62,401 bases of DNA from Hyphomicrobiales bacterium (GCA_011087605.1 JAALLE010000012.1:1-62401); one strand, 5' to 3'. Positions 1 through 8,814 are shown, counted from the stretch's first letter. The notes: a model not told the origin generated them from the sequence alone. Numbers and translations are program-made.

Positions 1-153
1 CTTCAATCACAAAACAGGACTTGCAAAAAGGGAGCCATCCACACAGGACTTACTGCGCATTATATGCTGCTGCAGCTTTGCGCCCGCATCGGGTATTCGC
101 CGCAGAACTGAGAAGACTGACCACTCGTTCTTCTCAAACTTCGGAGCCTGATA

Positions 154-1527
154 ATGGCCTATAAAAATTTTTCCACAGAGCAATTGCGTGCTGCTGATCA
201 CGCCCACCACATTCACCCGTTCACCGACCACCAGGAATTGCATGAAGTGGGCGTTCGCGTCGTCACCGGTGCTGACGGCAACTACATCTTTGACAGCGAG
301 GGCAACCGAATTCTCGACGGCATGGCCGGCCTGTGGTGCGTCAATGTCGGATACGGACGCGATGAGCTGGCCGATGTGGCCTGTGAGCAGATGAAAGAGC
401 TCGCCTATTACAACACCTTCTTCAAAACCACCCATCCGGCTGTGGCGCTGTTGTCCAAACGTCTGGCTGAACTGGCCCCCGCCAACATCAATCAGGTATT
501 TTACGGTGCGTCCGGTTCTGAAAGCAATGATACGGCCATCCGGACCGTTCGCCATTTCTGGGCGCTGCAGGGCAAACCCGAAAAACACATCATCATTTCG
601 CGCAATGACGCCTATCACGGCTCTACCATTGCAGCCACCAGCATGGGCGGAATGAGCGCCATGCACGGTCAGCTCGGCCCGATGTTGCCGGGATTCAAAC
701 ATGTGATGGCTCCCTATGCCTATGAACTGGCCGAAGACGGCGAGAGCGATGAAGACTTTGGTTTGCGGGCAGCCAAGGCGGTGGAAGATGCGATATTGGA
801 AGCCGGTGCTGAAAATGTTGCAGCTTTTGTCGGGGAGCCGATTCAGGGTGCTGGCGGGGTGAAAATACCTCCAGCCAGCTATTGGCCTGAAATTCAGCGC
901 ATCTGTAAAAAATATGATGTGTTGTTGATGATCGATGAGGTGATCACCGGCTTTGGACGAACCGGCGAGTGGTTTGCCTGTGAAAGCATGGGCATTGAGC
1001 CGGATACGATCACTGTCGCCAAGGCGATAACGTCGGGTTATCAGCCACTATCCGCCGTTTTGGTGGGAGATCGCATGGCGCAGGTTCTGGCCAAGGGCGG
1101 TGAATATTATCACGGCTACACCTATTCGGGACATCCGGTTTGCTGTGCGGTTGCGATGGCCAATCTTGATATCCTTGAAAGGGAAGGTCTGATTGAACGG
1201 GTTAAGAAGGACACTGGCCCCTATCTGGTGCAGCGTTTGCGCGAGGTTCTCGGTGACCACCCATTGACTGGCGAGATACGCGGATTTGGCCTGCTGGCGG
1301 CAATCGAGATCGTCAAAGATCCGGCCACCAAGGAACGTTTTGAACCAGCCGGTCATGCGGCCGGATTGGTGCGAGATCATTCCATCGCGAACGGATTGAT
1401 GATGCGGGCAGTCGGTGAAACGATGATCCTGTCACCGCCATTGACGTGGACACGCGACACGATCGACGAAGCTGCTCAAATTGCCAAAACGGCGTTCGAT
1501 CTGGCGCAGGGAGAATTGACCGCATGA
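154..1527 (+). CDS. Class III aminotransferase, SpuC-like (putrescine/omega-amine:pyruvate)
   Basis: A 457-residue PLP enzyme of fold type I. It carries the class III hallmarks: a substrate-entry motif LDGMAGLWCVNVGYG near residue 55, the phosphate-binding stretch GASGSESNDT near 118, IDEVITGFGRTG near 260 and the PLP lysine in VAKAITSGYQP near 290. The layout and wording resemble putrescine-pyruvate aminotransferases (SpuC) and related omega-amine transaminases, which move the terminal amine of a diamine or omega-amino acid to pyruvate. The ATG is preceded by GGAG with a good spacing. The stop overlaps the start of the LysE-type exporter by four bases, so the two are probably co-translated. 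The exact amine donor cannot be read from sequence; beta-alanine or another omega-amine is possible. Confidence 0.85.
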   Translation: MAYKNFSTEQLRAADHAHHIHPFTDHQELHEVGVRVVTGADGNYIFDSEGNRILDGMAGLWCVNVGYGRDELADVACEQMKELAYYNTFFKTTHPAVALLSKRLAELAPANINQVFYGASGSESNDTAIRTVRHFWALQGKPEKHIIISRNDAYHGSTIAATSMGGMSAMHGQLGPMLPGFKHVMAPYAYELAEDGESDEDFGLRAAKAVEDAILEAGAENVAAFVGEPIQGAGGVKIPPASYWPEIQRICKKYDVLLMIDEVITGFGRTGEWFACESMGIEPDTITVAKAITSGYQPLSAVLVGDRMAQVLAKGGEYYHGYTYSGHPVCCAVAMANLDILEREGLIERVKKDTGPYLVQRLREVLGDHPLTGEIRGFGLLAAIEIVKDPATKERFEPAGHAAGLVRDHSIANGLMMRAVGETMILSPPLTWTRDTIDEAAQIAKTAFDLAQGELTA

Positions 1528-2141
1528 GTGAGATTGATGCGATCTTTTTGGGCATTGGTGCCTATCTGGTCGCAACGATCAGTCCCGGGCCGGCAACGCT
1601 TGCTATCATGGGTGTTGCTGCCCGTCATGGGCGTGCTGCTGGATTGAAACTGGCCTCTGGTGTGGTTTGCGGGTCGCTGTTCTGGGGGCTGTGCGCAGCC
1701 TTTGGTCTGGCCGCGGTAATGGCGAAGTTTGCAGGTTTTTTTGTGTTTTTGAAAATCGGTGGCGGACTTTACCTCCTCTGGCTGGCGTTCAGGGCATTGC
1801 GTTCCGCCTTGTCCGCAGACGCCAAATTGAATGCTCATCAAACCAAGCCCGGAAATTATTGGCTGCAGGGATTGGCCATTCACCTGACCAACCCCAAGGC
1901 GGTACTCGCATGGGTGGCTATCCTGTCGATCGGGGTTCAGCAAGGAGCCCCCGCCTGGCACTCCATCGCCATGTTTGGCAGTTGTGCTTTGTTGGGCATA
2001 GCCGTATTTCTCGGCTATGCATTGGTGTTTTCTACAGGCCGAGCGCAGGCTGCCTACGCCCGGGCGCGGCGATGGTTTGAACTGCTATTTGGAGCCGTAT
2101 TTGCAGCAGCGGGGATCATGCTGATCTCCGAGCGCGATTAG
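1524..2141 (+). CDS. LysE/RhtB family amino-acid exporter
   Basis: A 205-residue integral membrane protein with about six hydrophobic segments. It shows the family N-terminal pattern YLVATISPGPATLAIMG and the conserved HLTNPKAVLAWVAIL segment in the middle, both typical of LysE/RhtB translocators that export amino acids or their derivatives across the inner membrane. The ATG at 1524 lies inside an ATGA overlap with the aminotransferase stop, so I chose this start over an upstream in-frame ATG inside the aminotransferase. Coupling to an omega-aminotransferase suggests export of an amino acid made or accumulated by that enzyme (inference). The substrate is unknown. Confidence 0.85.
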   Translation: MSEIDAIFLGIGAYLVATISPGPATLAIMGVAARHGRAAGLKLASGVVCGSLFWGLCAAFGLAAVMAKFAGFFVFLKIGGGLYLLWLAFRALRSALSADAKLNAHQTKPGNYWLQGLAIHLTNPKAVLAWVAILSIGVQQGAPAWHSIAMFGSCALLGIAVFLGYALVFSTGRAQAAYARARRWFELLFGAVFAAAGIMLISERD

Positions 2142-2164
2142 GATGACCGGTAACGGAGAATGAC

Positions 2165-3325
2165 ATGGATGCGATGACTGATACCGATCGACCATTTGAT
2201 CTCAACGAAGATCAGCGTTCGATGCAGGACATGGTAAGCAATTTTGCACGCGAGAAAGTTGCGCCCTTTGCGGTTGATTGGGATCAGGACCGGCATTTGC
2301 CGCTTGATGTCATTCGCCAGACAGCGGAACTGGGCATGGGTGGCATTTATGTTGCCGAAGATGTTGGTGGTTCGGCGCTGACCCGGTTGGATGCGGCAGT
2401 TATTTTCGAAGCTCTTGCGACAGGGTGCCCGGCGCTTTCGGCGTTTATCTCGATCCACAACATGGCCGCCTGGATGATCGATCTTTATGGCAACGAGGAG
2501 CAGCGACAACGGATATTGCCGCAACTGACGTCGATGGAAAAGATTGCCAGCTATTGTCTGACCGAACCGGGGAGTGGCTCCGATGCGGCTGCACTGAAAA
2601 CAACCGCTATTCGCGATGGCGATTGTTATGTGCTGAACGGGACCAAGCAGTTTATTTCGGGTGCCGGGTCGAACGACCTGTATGTCGTTATGGCACGGAC
2701 AGGCGAGGTTGGGCCAAAGGGGATTTCCTGTTTCATCGTTGAAAAAGATACACCCGGCCTGTCCTTTGGAGCTGAGGAAAAGAAAATGGGCTGGCACATT
2801 TAGCCAACCGCCCAGGTGATTTTCGATAATTGTCGAGTGCCTGCAGACAACCTACTCAACGACGAGGGCATGGGCTTTCGCATTGCCATGGCGGGTCTGG
2901 ACGGCGGGCGGTTGAATATCGGAGCCTGTTCGCTGGGCGACGCTCAGGCGGCACTGGATATGGCGCTGGCCTATTCGGCTGAACGCAAGGCGTTTGGCAA
3001 GGAAATCGGCCAGTTTCAGGCGATACAGTTCAAGCTTGCCGACATGGCAACCGAGCTGGAAGCTGCCCGGCTGATGCTTTATTCCGCTGCCGCGAAACTG
3101 GATGCCAAAACCGGGGATGCCAGCAAGGCCTGCGCCATGGCCAAGAGGTTTTCCACTGATACCGGATTTAACGTCGCCAATGAGGCGCTGCAAATCCACG
3201 GTGGCTATGGCTATCTGGCGGAATACGGTGTGGAAAAAATTGTCCGTGATCTGCGGGTTCACCAGATCCTTGAAGGCACCAATGAAATCATGCGTGTGAT
3301 CATCGCGCGCCAGCTGACGGCATAA
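2165..3325 (+). pseudogene. Acyl-CoA dehydrogenase (isobutyryl-CoA type) split by an in-frame TAG
   Basis: The two halves read in one frame. The first (2165-2800) holds the N-terminal and flavin-binding parts ([19 protein letters not shown], near residue 131). The second (2804-3325) holds the C-terminal helical domain, including GGYGYLAEYGVEK and ILEGTNEIMR, whose Glu is the catalytic base in this family. They are separated only by TAG at 2801-2803, in the context KKMGWHI-stop-PTAQVIFDN. Relatives usually have Gln just before Pro-Thr, so a single C-to-T change (CAG to TAG) explains the break. Total length of about 385 codons is normal for isobutyryl-/short-chain acyl-CoA dehydrogenases, and the 3-hydroxyisobutyrate dehydrogenase next door supports valine catabolism. 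It may be a recent nonsense mutation, amber readthrough or a sequencing error. The second half alone lacks a convincing start. Confidence 0.85.
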
Positions 3326-3345
3326 GACGGCAAAGGAAATCTGAA

Positions 3346-4233
3346 ATGGCGAGTATTGGATTTATCGGACTGGGAAATATGGGGGGCCCCATGGCCGCCA
3401 ATCTGGTCAAGGCGGGGCACCACGTGACCGGTTTTGACTTGTCCGCAGCCGCAATAGAAGACGCCCGCACCGCTGGTTGCTCAATCGCTGACAGTGCTGT
3501 TGAAACCGCAACCGATAAGGATGTGGTTGTCACCATGCTGCCTGCCGGCAAGCACGTGGTCGCTGTCTATGATGAAATTAAAAATTCGGTGCGCGCAGAC
3601 AGCTTGATGATCGACAGTTCCACAATCGACATTTCATCAGCTCAGCAAGCCCATGCGATTGCAGACTCAGTTGGTGCACTGAGTGTCGATGCGCCGGTGT
3701 CCGGTGGAATCATGGGTGCGGTCAACGGCACCTTGACCTTTATGGCTGGTGGAACCGAGGCTGCTCTTGAGGCTGCGGCCCCGGTTTTGGAACCGATGGC
3801 GGGGCGGGTCGTTAATTGTGGCGGGGCGACAGCCGGGCAGGCGGCGAAAGTCTGCAACAACATGATCTTGGCGATCACCATGATCGGCACCACGGAAGCT
3901 TTTGAACTGGGGAGACGGCTGGGGCTGACGGATCAGGCTTTGTTTGACGTCGTATCCACGGCTTCCGGACAAAGCTGGTCAACCACAACCTATTGCCCGG
4001 TGCCCGGACCGGTGCCGACATCGCCGGCCAATAATGACTACAAGCCGGGGTTTGCCGCTGATCTGATGTTGAAAGATCTGGGCCTGTCGCAGGAGGCAGC
4101 GTCTATGACGAATGCGTTCACACCACTTGGAGCGCACGCCAATCAGCTCTACAAAGAGTTCTGTGATGAGGGAAATGGCGGGGTCGATTTCTCCGGAATC
4201 ATAAAAATGATGCAAGTGCCAAAAAAAGATTGA
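3346..4233 (+). CDS. mmsB: 3-hydroxyisobutyrate dehydrogenase
   Basis: A 295-residue beta-hydroxyacid dehydrogenase that oxidises 3-hydroxyisobutyrate to methylmalonate semialdehyde with NAD+ in valine breakdown. The N-terminal Rossmann motif GFIGLGNMGGPMAANL begins at residue 4. The substrate-binding signature VDAPVSGGIMGA lies near 120 and the catalytic lysine motif GGATAGQAAKVCNNM near 160. The start lies 20 bases after the acyl-CoA dehydrogenase stop with AAAGGAAA upstream. Together the two genes cover two steps of valine catabolism; the hydratase, hydrolase and mmsA are not in this window. An AT-rich inverted repeat spans the stop codon. Confidence 0.9.
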   Translation: MASIGFIGLGNMGGPMAANLVKAGHHVTGFDLSAAAIEDARTAGCSIADSAVETATDKDVVVTMLPAGKHVVAVYDEIKNSVRADSLMIDSSTIDISSAQQAHAIADSVGALSVDAPVSGGIMGAVNGTLTFMAGGTEAALEAAAPVLEPMAGRVVNCGGATAGQAAKVCNNMILAITMIGTTEAFELGRRLGLTDQALFDVVSTASGQSWSTTTYCPVPGPVPTSPANNDYKPGFAADLMLKDLGLSQEAASMTNAFTPLGAHANQLYKEFCDEGNGGVDFSGIIKMMQVPKKD

Positions 4234-4623
4234 TTTTTTTTGGGCCTATAAATTAAACCATTTTTGCGGTGCTGCCTTAGTGGCTGCACCGAAATCTTAA
4301 TTTCGGACCACTGGCTGCCTAAAGGCGGCAATTTTTGCCTGCAGGATTACCTTTTGCTTAACCACTCATTAGCCGCCTGTTAGGAAACAGCCGCTAGTTT
4401 CAAAAACACAGCAGGATTGAACGCCTGCTTGCTTCCCGGATAAGGTTTTGCGTACCGGGCAAGAATTCTCCGACGTGTTCGGTCGGGCCAGTATAGTCTT
4501 TGAGTACAGGCAGCGATGATAAGTTCCTCGATTTTCGGAACCTATCATCGCTGTTTTGCTTTGCGCATCCTGTAATCGCGATATCGTCTGTTCAAGTCGC
4601 TGCCACTGCGGTAAGCCGCAGGG
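4234..4623. other. 390-base non-coding gap rich in hairpins
   Basis: No convincing gene is visible on either strand. The gap holds a run of short inverted repeats that could fold in RNA: CGGTGC/GCACCG (4267-4291), CCGAAAT/ATTTCGG (4289-4306), GGCAA/TTGCC (4327-4339), CTGTT/AACAG (4377-4390), GCAGG/CCTGC (4411-4428), a bulged CTTGC..CCCGG/CCGGGCAAG stem (4428-4463), CCGAC/GTCGG (4470-4486) and a long terminator-like stem (4511-4553). Short stems can occur by chance; only the last is clearly beyond chance. The region may be a 3' UTR of the valine genes, a leader of cobQ or a small RNA. Confidence 0.5.
4511..4560 (+). terminator. Long terminator-like hairpin upstream of cobQ
   Basis: CAGCGATGATAAGTTCC at 4511-4527 pairs with GGAACCTATCATCGCTG at 4537-4553. 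This gives a 17-base-pair stem with a single G-T wobble and a nine-base loop, followed by TTTTGCTTT. It most likely ends the transcript from the valine genes. It could also act as an attenuator for cobQ, whose ATG is 70 bases further on. The symmetry means it could also stop transcription from the other side. Confidence 0.7.
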
Positions 4624-6147
4624 ATGAATACGCAACGAAAATTCAAAGCCATCATGCTGCAAGGCACCGGCTCCGATGTGGGCAAGACGGTGTTGGTCGC
4701 CGGGCTTTGCCGGTTGGCCCGACGCAAAGGGTTGCGGGTAAAACCGTTCAAACCACAAAACATGTCCAATAATGCCGCGGTCGCCGATCAACCACTTCTG
4801 GATGGTGAGGCGGGCGGCGAGATTGGCGGCGAGATTGGCGGCGAGATGGGTGGTGAGATTGGTCGTGCCCAATGGTTGCAGGCGCTGGCCTGCGGAGTGG
4901 CCCCAACCACCGACATGAATCCGGTTCTGCTGAAACCGCAGTCCGAAACCGGCAGTCAAATCGTTGTCCACGGCAAGGTCTGGGGGGCTGCAAAGGGCAG
5001 GGACTACCAAAAGCTGAAACCGCAATTAATGGATGCGGTGATGACCAGTTTCAATCGTCTGGGCGAAGACTGCGATCTGGTCATTGTCGAAGGCGCAGGG
5101 TCGGCAGCCGAAATCAATCTGAGGGCCGGAGATATCGCCAATATGGGGTTTGCAACTGAGGCTAATGTTCCAGTGGTTTTGGTCGCAGATATTGATCGCG
5201 GCGGGGTGATAGCCAGTCTGGTTGGCACTTATACGATCCTACCTGCTGCTGACCGCGACATGGTGTGCGGTTATCTGATCAACAAATTTCGTGGCGATGC
5301 CAGCCTGTTCGAAGAAGGTCTGGCGCAGATTACAGGTTTTACTGGCTGGACCGGCCTGGGGGTGGTTCCCTATATTTATGAAACGATGAAACTGCCCGCA
5401 GAAGATTCCGTGGCCTTGGAAAAGAGCGCCCCAGCCAGCGGTGACGGTGTGGTGGTAGCCGTGCCCACCCTGTCGCGAATTGCCAATTTCGATGATCTCG
5501 ACCCAATCAAGCAAACCCCTGGTGTGCGTCTGGTCTTTGTGCGTCCTGGAGAGGCGTGGCCGCAGGATGCCAGACTGGTGGTTTTACCTGGCTCCAAATC
5601 AACAATTGCCGATCTGAATCAATTCAAGGACTTGGGCTGGGATGTTGAGCTTTTGAATCATGTGGCTCGGGGAGGGCACGTCCTTGGCATCTGTGGCGGC
5701 TACCAAATGCTCGGTCATGTCGTGCGGGATCCTGACGCCATTGAGGGGACGCAGACTGAAGCTCGCGGTCTTGGATTGCTGGATGTCGAGACCGTGTTGA
5801 TTCCACAAAAAACGGTGATGAACCGGTCGGCGGTTGATGCTGAAAGCGGTGAATCGCTGAGCGGCTACGAGATTCATATGGGGCGAACCAGCGGGCCCGG
5901 CACCGACCGTCCGATGATTCGTCTGGATGGGCGTGATGAGGGAGCGATCTCTGACGATGGCCGTGTTCGGGGCAGTTATCTGCACGGTTTGTTCACAAGC
6001 GATGGCTGGCGCAATGCCTTTCTGTCGGGAATTGGCATTGAAAACAGCGCGATGAACTATCGCGAGAATGTCGAAGCGGCATTGGACGCCTTGGCTGATC
6101 AGCTTGAACGGGTGATCGATCCCGCGATTTGGGATATTCCTGCGTGA
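4624..6147 (+). CDS. cobQ: Cobyric acid synthase (adenosylcobyric acid synthase)
   Basis: A 507-residue glutamine amidotransferase that amidates side chains b, d, e and g of adenosylcobyrinic a,c-diamide. The N-terminal ATP-binding domain starts with MLQGTGSDVGKT, then KPQNMSNNAAV near residue 42 and the metal/substrate segment VIVEGAGSAAEINLR near 155. The C-terminal class I-like glutaminase domain has HVLGICGGYQMLG near 350, whose Cys is the nucleophile, and a late YLHGLF motif. The usual single GGEIGRAQ element (residues 60-83) is expanded by a four-unit tandem repeat. The gene stands first in the cobalamin locus, upstream of the riboswitch, so it is not under that riboswitch's control. 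The start is the first ATG after the hairpin; no strong Shine-Dalgarno is seen beyond GCAGGG. Confidence 0.93.
   Translation: MNTQRKFKAIMLQGTGSDVGKTVLVAGLCRLARRKGLRVKPFKPQNMSNNAAVADQPLLDGEAGGEIGGEIGGEMGGEIGRAQWLQALACGVAPTTDMNPVLLKPQSETGSQIVVHGKVWGAAKGRDYQKLKPQLMDAVMTSFNRLGEDCDLVIVEGAGSAAEINLRAGDIANMGFATEANVPVVLVADIDRGGVIASLVGTYTILPAADRDMVCGYLINKFRGDASLFEEGLAQITGFTGWTGLGVVPYIYETMKLPAEDSVALEKSAPASGDGVVVAVPTLSRIANFDDLDPIKQTPGVRLVFVRPGEAWPQDARLVVLPGSKSTIADLNQFKDLGWDVELLNHVARGGHVLGICGGYQMLGHVVRDPDAIEGTQTEARGLGLLDVETVLIPQKTVMNRSAVDAESGESLSGYEIHMGRTSGPGTDRPMIRLDGRDEGAISDDGRVRGSYLHGLFTSDGWRNAFLSGIGIENSAMNYRENVEAALDALADQLERVIDPAIWDIPA
4813..4860 (+). repeat. In-frame 12-base tandem repeat inside cobQ
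   Basis: Four consecutive 12-base units (GGCGGCGAGATT, twice exactly, then a unit ending ATG and a unit with GGT GGT codons) encode Gly-Gly-Glu-Ile/Met four times. Other cobyric acid synthases normally have one such element just before Gly-Arg-Ala-Gln. The near-identity of the units points to recent slippage or unequal crossover; the frame is kept. Confidence 0.9.
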
Positions 6148-6233
6148 ATCTGCAAATCTCAATCTTTTTGACTGGCCGTCAAACCATGTCGCATTCGCGA
6201 TTGACTTGTCCTGCTGCGGGCTATTTAGTCAGA

Positions 6234-6439
6234 CCTGCATAGGGTTTTCGACAGGCCCCGAAAGGGGGGTTGAAAAGCAAAAGGGAATGTGACGGGCTGA
6301 CCCAAACAGGGAGCACGAAACACAGCCGACCCCGCGACTGTAGCGGTGAGGTTCTGTCCGATAGGCCACTGTTTCAACTGAAACGGGAAGGTGGGCAGCA
6401 ACCGGTGATCCGCAGCCAGGAGACCTGCCATATGCAAGG
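6234..6439 (+). promoter_or_regulatory. Cobalamin riboswitch
   Basis: The leader shows the conserved order of a class I cobalamin riboswitch: a 5' TGCAT arm, AAAAGGGAATG at about 6277-6290, CCCCGCGACTGTAGCGGTGAG at about 6331-6351, AGGCCACTG at 6363-6371, GGGAAGGTGGGC at 6384-6395 and the B12 box AGCCAGGAGACCTGCC at 6414-6429. The 3' ATGCA arm at 6432-6436 can close the P1 stem. Downstream stems (GGGCA/TGCCC at 6439-6452 and others up to about 6520) may form the expression platform, but the terminator or RBS-sequestering element is not certain. By family knowledge, adenosylcobalamin binding represses the downstream gene, here a HupE-type transporter and probably the genes after it. Confidence 0.92.
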
Positions 6440-6565
6440 GGCAATAATGCCCAGATGTTTAACGGACGGGGAGTTCCGTAAGCGCTGATGCTAGGGATCC
6501 TATTCCCGATGCCGCTGTCGCTTCCGCTCCTTACCAAACAGGTATGACACGGGAGTTGTTTAACC

Positions 6566-7198
6566 ATGAAAAAACTATCACTTGCCGGCCTTTTCGCGCT
6601 GGTTTCCACTTCTGCATTTGCCCACCATCCCATGGGCGGCCAGACACCATCGACATTCTTTGAAGGTTTGCTGTCCGGCGTTGGACACCCGATCATCGGT
6701 GTTGACCACCTGGCATTTGTCGTCGCCGTTGGTATCGCCGCCGCACTTGCCGGAAGCCGCTTCCTCTCACCGTTGGCCTTTGTCATTGCAACTATTGCCG
6801 GTACCGCCATTCACGTGATGGCCATCAATCTGCCCGCCGTTGAACTGATGATTGCAGCTTCACTTGTTGTGCTGGGTGTTGTCGTCTTCATGGGTAAGAA
6901 AATGCCGGTGGCTGCACTTGCCGGTATCTTTGCAATAGCAGGCCTGTTCCATGGCTTTGCCTATGGCGAAGCAATCTTTGGCGCTGAGGCAACACCTCTC
7001 TATGCCTATCTGGCAGGTTTTGGTCTGACCCAGTACGCAATTGCGATTGTTGCCGGTTCGGCCATCGTCACCAGCCTCGGCAAGGCCCGTGAATGGTCAG
7101 CCAATGTTCCAGCCCGGGTCACTGGTGGTATTGTTGCCGGTGCAGGTGGATTGTTGATGTCTGAACACGTTCTGGCTGCTCTCAATCTGGCTGGCTAG
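6566..7198 (+). CDS. HupE/UreJ family transporter, probable cobalt importer
   Basis: A 210-residue protein with a cleavable signal peptide ending near AFA (residue 20), followed by His-rich HHPMGG, six or so hydrophobic segments and the family motif HPIIGVDHLAFVVAVG near residue 40. A second metal-motif-like segment GLFHGFAYGEA lies near 130. HupE/UreJ proteins are permeases for nickel or cobalt. Placement directly behind a cobalamin riboswitch argues for cobalt (inference from regulation, well supported for this family). GGGAG precedes the ATG with a spacing of about eight. The next gene, cobU, begins only nine bases after the stop, so riboswitch control may extend downstream. Confidence 0.88.
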   Translation: MKKLSLAGLFALVSTSAFAHHPMGGQTPSTFFEGLLSGVGHPIIGVDHLAFVVAVGIAAALAGSRFLSPLAFVIATIAGTAIHVMAINLPAVELMIAASLVVLGVVVFMGKKMPVAALAGIFAIAGLFHGFAYGEAIFGAEATPLYAYLAGFGLTQYAIAIVAGSAIVTSLGKAREWSANVPARVTGGIVAGAGGLLMSEHVLAALNLAG

Positions 7199-7207
7199 AG
7201 CGGCAAG

Positions 7208-7735
7208 ATGCACTTTCGTCCTGGCGTGTCGCTCATACTGGGCGGCGCGCGGTCGGGCAAAAGCTCCTTTGCTGAACAGCTTGCTGCTGAGAGCGGTCGC
7301 GACAAAATCTATCTTGCTACCAGCCAGGCCTGGGATGGCGAGATGGAGCAGCGCATCGCAGATCATCAATCCCGGCGGCAGGGTTCGGACTGGCAGTTGG
7401 TGGAAGAGCCGGTTGATCTGCTGGAGCAGATAGGCCCACGTGCCAAGGCACCAAACTGTGTTCTGGTGGACTGTTTGACCCTGTGGCTGACCAATCTGAT
7501 GATGGCAGAGATGGACGTGGCAAAAGCGTCTGAACTGCTGGTACAGGGTCTGGCTGATTTACCGGAAGATTGCTCGGTCCTGTTGGTATCCAACGAAGTC
7601 GGGCAGGGCATTGTGCCAATTGAAAAAATGGCTCGCGAATTTCGCGACCACGCCGGAAGACTGCATCAGGATATTGCAGCGATCGCTCAAAATGTCTGGA
7701 TGATAACGGCGGGACTGCCGCAGAAGCTCAAATAA
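7208..7735 (+). CDS. cobU: Adenosylcobinamide kinase / adenosylcobinamide-phosphate guanylyltransferase
   Basis: A 175-residue bifunctional enzyme (CobU, called CobP in the aerobic pathway) that phosphorylates adenosylcobinamide and then transfers GMP to form adenosylcobinamide-GDP. The P-loop GGARSGKSSFAE begins at residue 12. The segment IADHQSRRQGSDWQLVEEP near residue 50 contains the His that is guanylylated in the family. VDCLTLWLTNLM lies near 85 and VSNEVGQGIVP near 128. The length is normal for the family. It is tightly placed between the transporter and cobW, which suggests one transcript. Confidence 0.93.
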   Translation: MHFRPGVSLILGGARSGKSSFAEQLAAESGRDKIYLATSQAWDGEMEQRIADHQSRRQGSDWQLVEEPVDLLEQIGPRAKAPNCVLVDCLTLWLTNLMMAEMDVAKASELLVQGLADLPEDCSVLLVSNEVGQGIVPIEKMAREFRDHAGRLHQDIAAIAQNVWMITAGLPQKLK

Positions 7736-7753
7736 TTCGGAAAAGAGAAGACG

Positions 7754-8809
7754 ATGGACGCTCAAAAAATTCCAGCCACCGTGATCACTGGCTTTTTGGG
7801 ATCAGGTAAAACCACGTTGATCCGCAATCTGTTGGCCACCGCCAACGGCAAACGCATAGCCCTGATCATCAATGAATTTGGCGATCTTGGCGTCGATGGT
7901 GATGTCCTGGCCGGTTGCGGTGATGAAACCTGCACCGAAGATGATATCGTCGAACTCACAAATGGATGTATCTGCTGCACAGTGGCCGATGATTTTATCC
8001 CGACCATCACCCAGTTGATGGAAAGCGATCGAAAGCCCGATCACATCGTCATAGAAACCTCCGGGCTGGCACTTCCGCAACCGCTGGTCAACGCGTTTAA
8101 CTGGCCGGATATCCGTGAACGGGTCACCGTTGATGGGGTTGTCACGGTGGTCGATTCTGCCGCTGTCGCAGAAGGCCGGTTTGCCGATGACCATGATGCC
8201 GTGCAGGCGCAGCGTGAGCAGGACGAGAGCCTTGATCACGAAAGCCCGCTGGAGGAGCTGTTTGAAGACCAGATCACCTGCGCTGACATGATCATATTGA
8301 ACAAGACGGACCTGCTGCCGGCCGATGCTCTGATGGCCGTTGAAGGCGAAGTGCGGGATGCAACAGAACGGCGGGTAAAGCTGATCCGCGCAGGTCTTGA
8401 TAATACTCCAAGCGCTGACGTGCTGTTGGGGCTTGGTGTTGGCACGGAAAGCGATATTGAAAATCGCAAAAGTCATCATGAAATCCATCATGCAGATGGC
8501 CACGAACATGATCACGATGAATTCGAGAGCTTTGTTGTTGAAGGTGGTAGTGTTGACGACGCCAAAAAACTCTCCGCCGTGCTGGTTCAGATTATTGAAG
8601 AACACGATGTGCTGCGCCTGAAAGGCTTTGTCGAAATTGCCGGAAAGCCCATGCGCATGGTTGTACAGGCAGTTGGCAAACGCATCGACACATATTTCGA
8701 CCGCGACTGGGCGGCGAATGAGAAACGTTCTTCGCGTCTGGTCGTTATTGGGCTGCACGATATGGATGAAACTGCCATTCGTTCAGCCGTTGCGACTGCG
8801 CTGAGCTAA
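7754..8809 (+). CDS. cobW: CobW GTP-binding cobalt chaperone
   Basis: A 351-residue G3E-family GTPase. GFLGSGKTTLIRNLL (P-loop) starts at residue 12. The metal-binding NGCICCTV motif is near residue 70 and the guanine-specificity segment ILNKTDLLPAD near 178. A His/Asp-rich linker (HHEIHHADGHEHDHDE) near 240 precedes the C-terminal CobW_C domain. By family knowledge CobW supplies Co2+ for the CobNST chelatase or a related acceptor; its position directly before cobN supports this. The ATG has AAAAGAGAAG upstream. The His-rich linker is longer than needed for the fold and probably stores or passes metal. Confidence 0.92.
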   Translation: MDAQKIPATVITGFLGSGKTTLIRNLLATANGKRIALIINEFGDLGVDGDVLAGCGDETCTEDDIVELTNGCICCTVADDFIPTITQLMESDRKPDHIVIETSGLALPQPLVNAFNWPDIRERVTVDGVVTVVDSAAVAEGRFADDHDAVQAQREQDESLDHESPLEELFEDQITCADMIILNKTDLLPADALMAVEGEVRDATERRVKLIRAGLDNTPSADVLLGLGVGTESDIENRKSHHEIHHADGHEHDHDEFESFVVEGGSVDDAKKLSAVLVQIIEEHDVLRLKGFVEIAGKPMRMVVQAVGKRIDTYFDRDWAANEKRSSRLVVIGLHDMDETAIRSAVATALS

Positions 8810-8814
8810 ATCCA

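Noticed and set aside
2816-3325. The second half of the acyl-CoA dehydrogenase as a separate gene starting at GTG 2816
   Set aside because: There is no ribosome site and the half lacks the flavin-binding part; it continues the same frame as the upstream half, so a single interrupted gene is the simpler reading.
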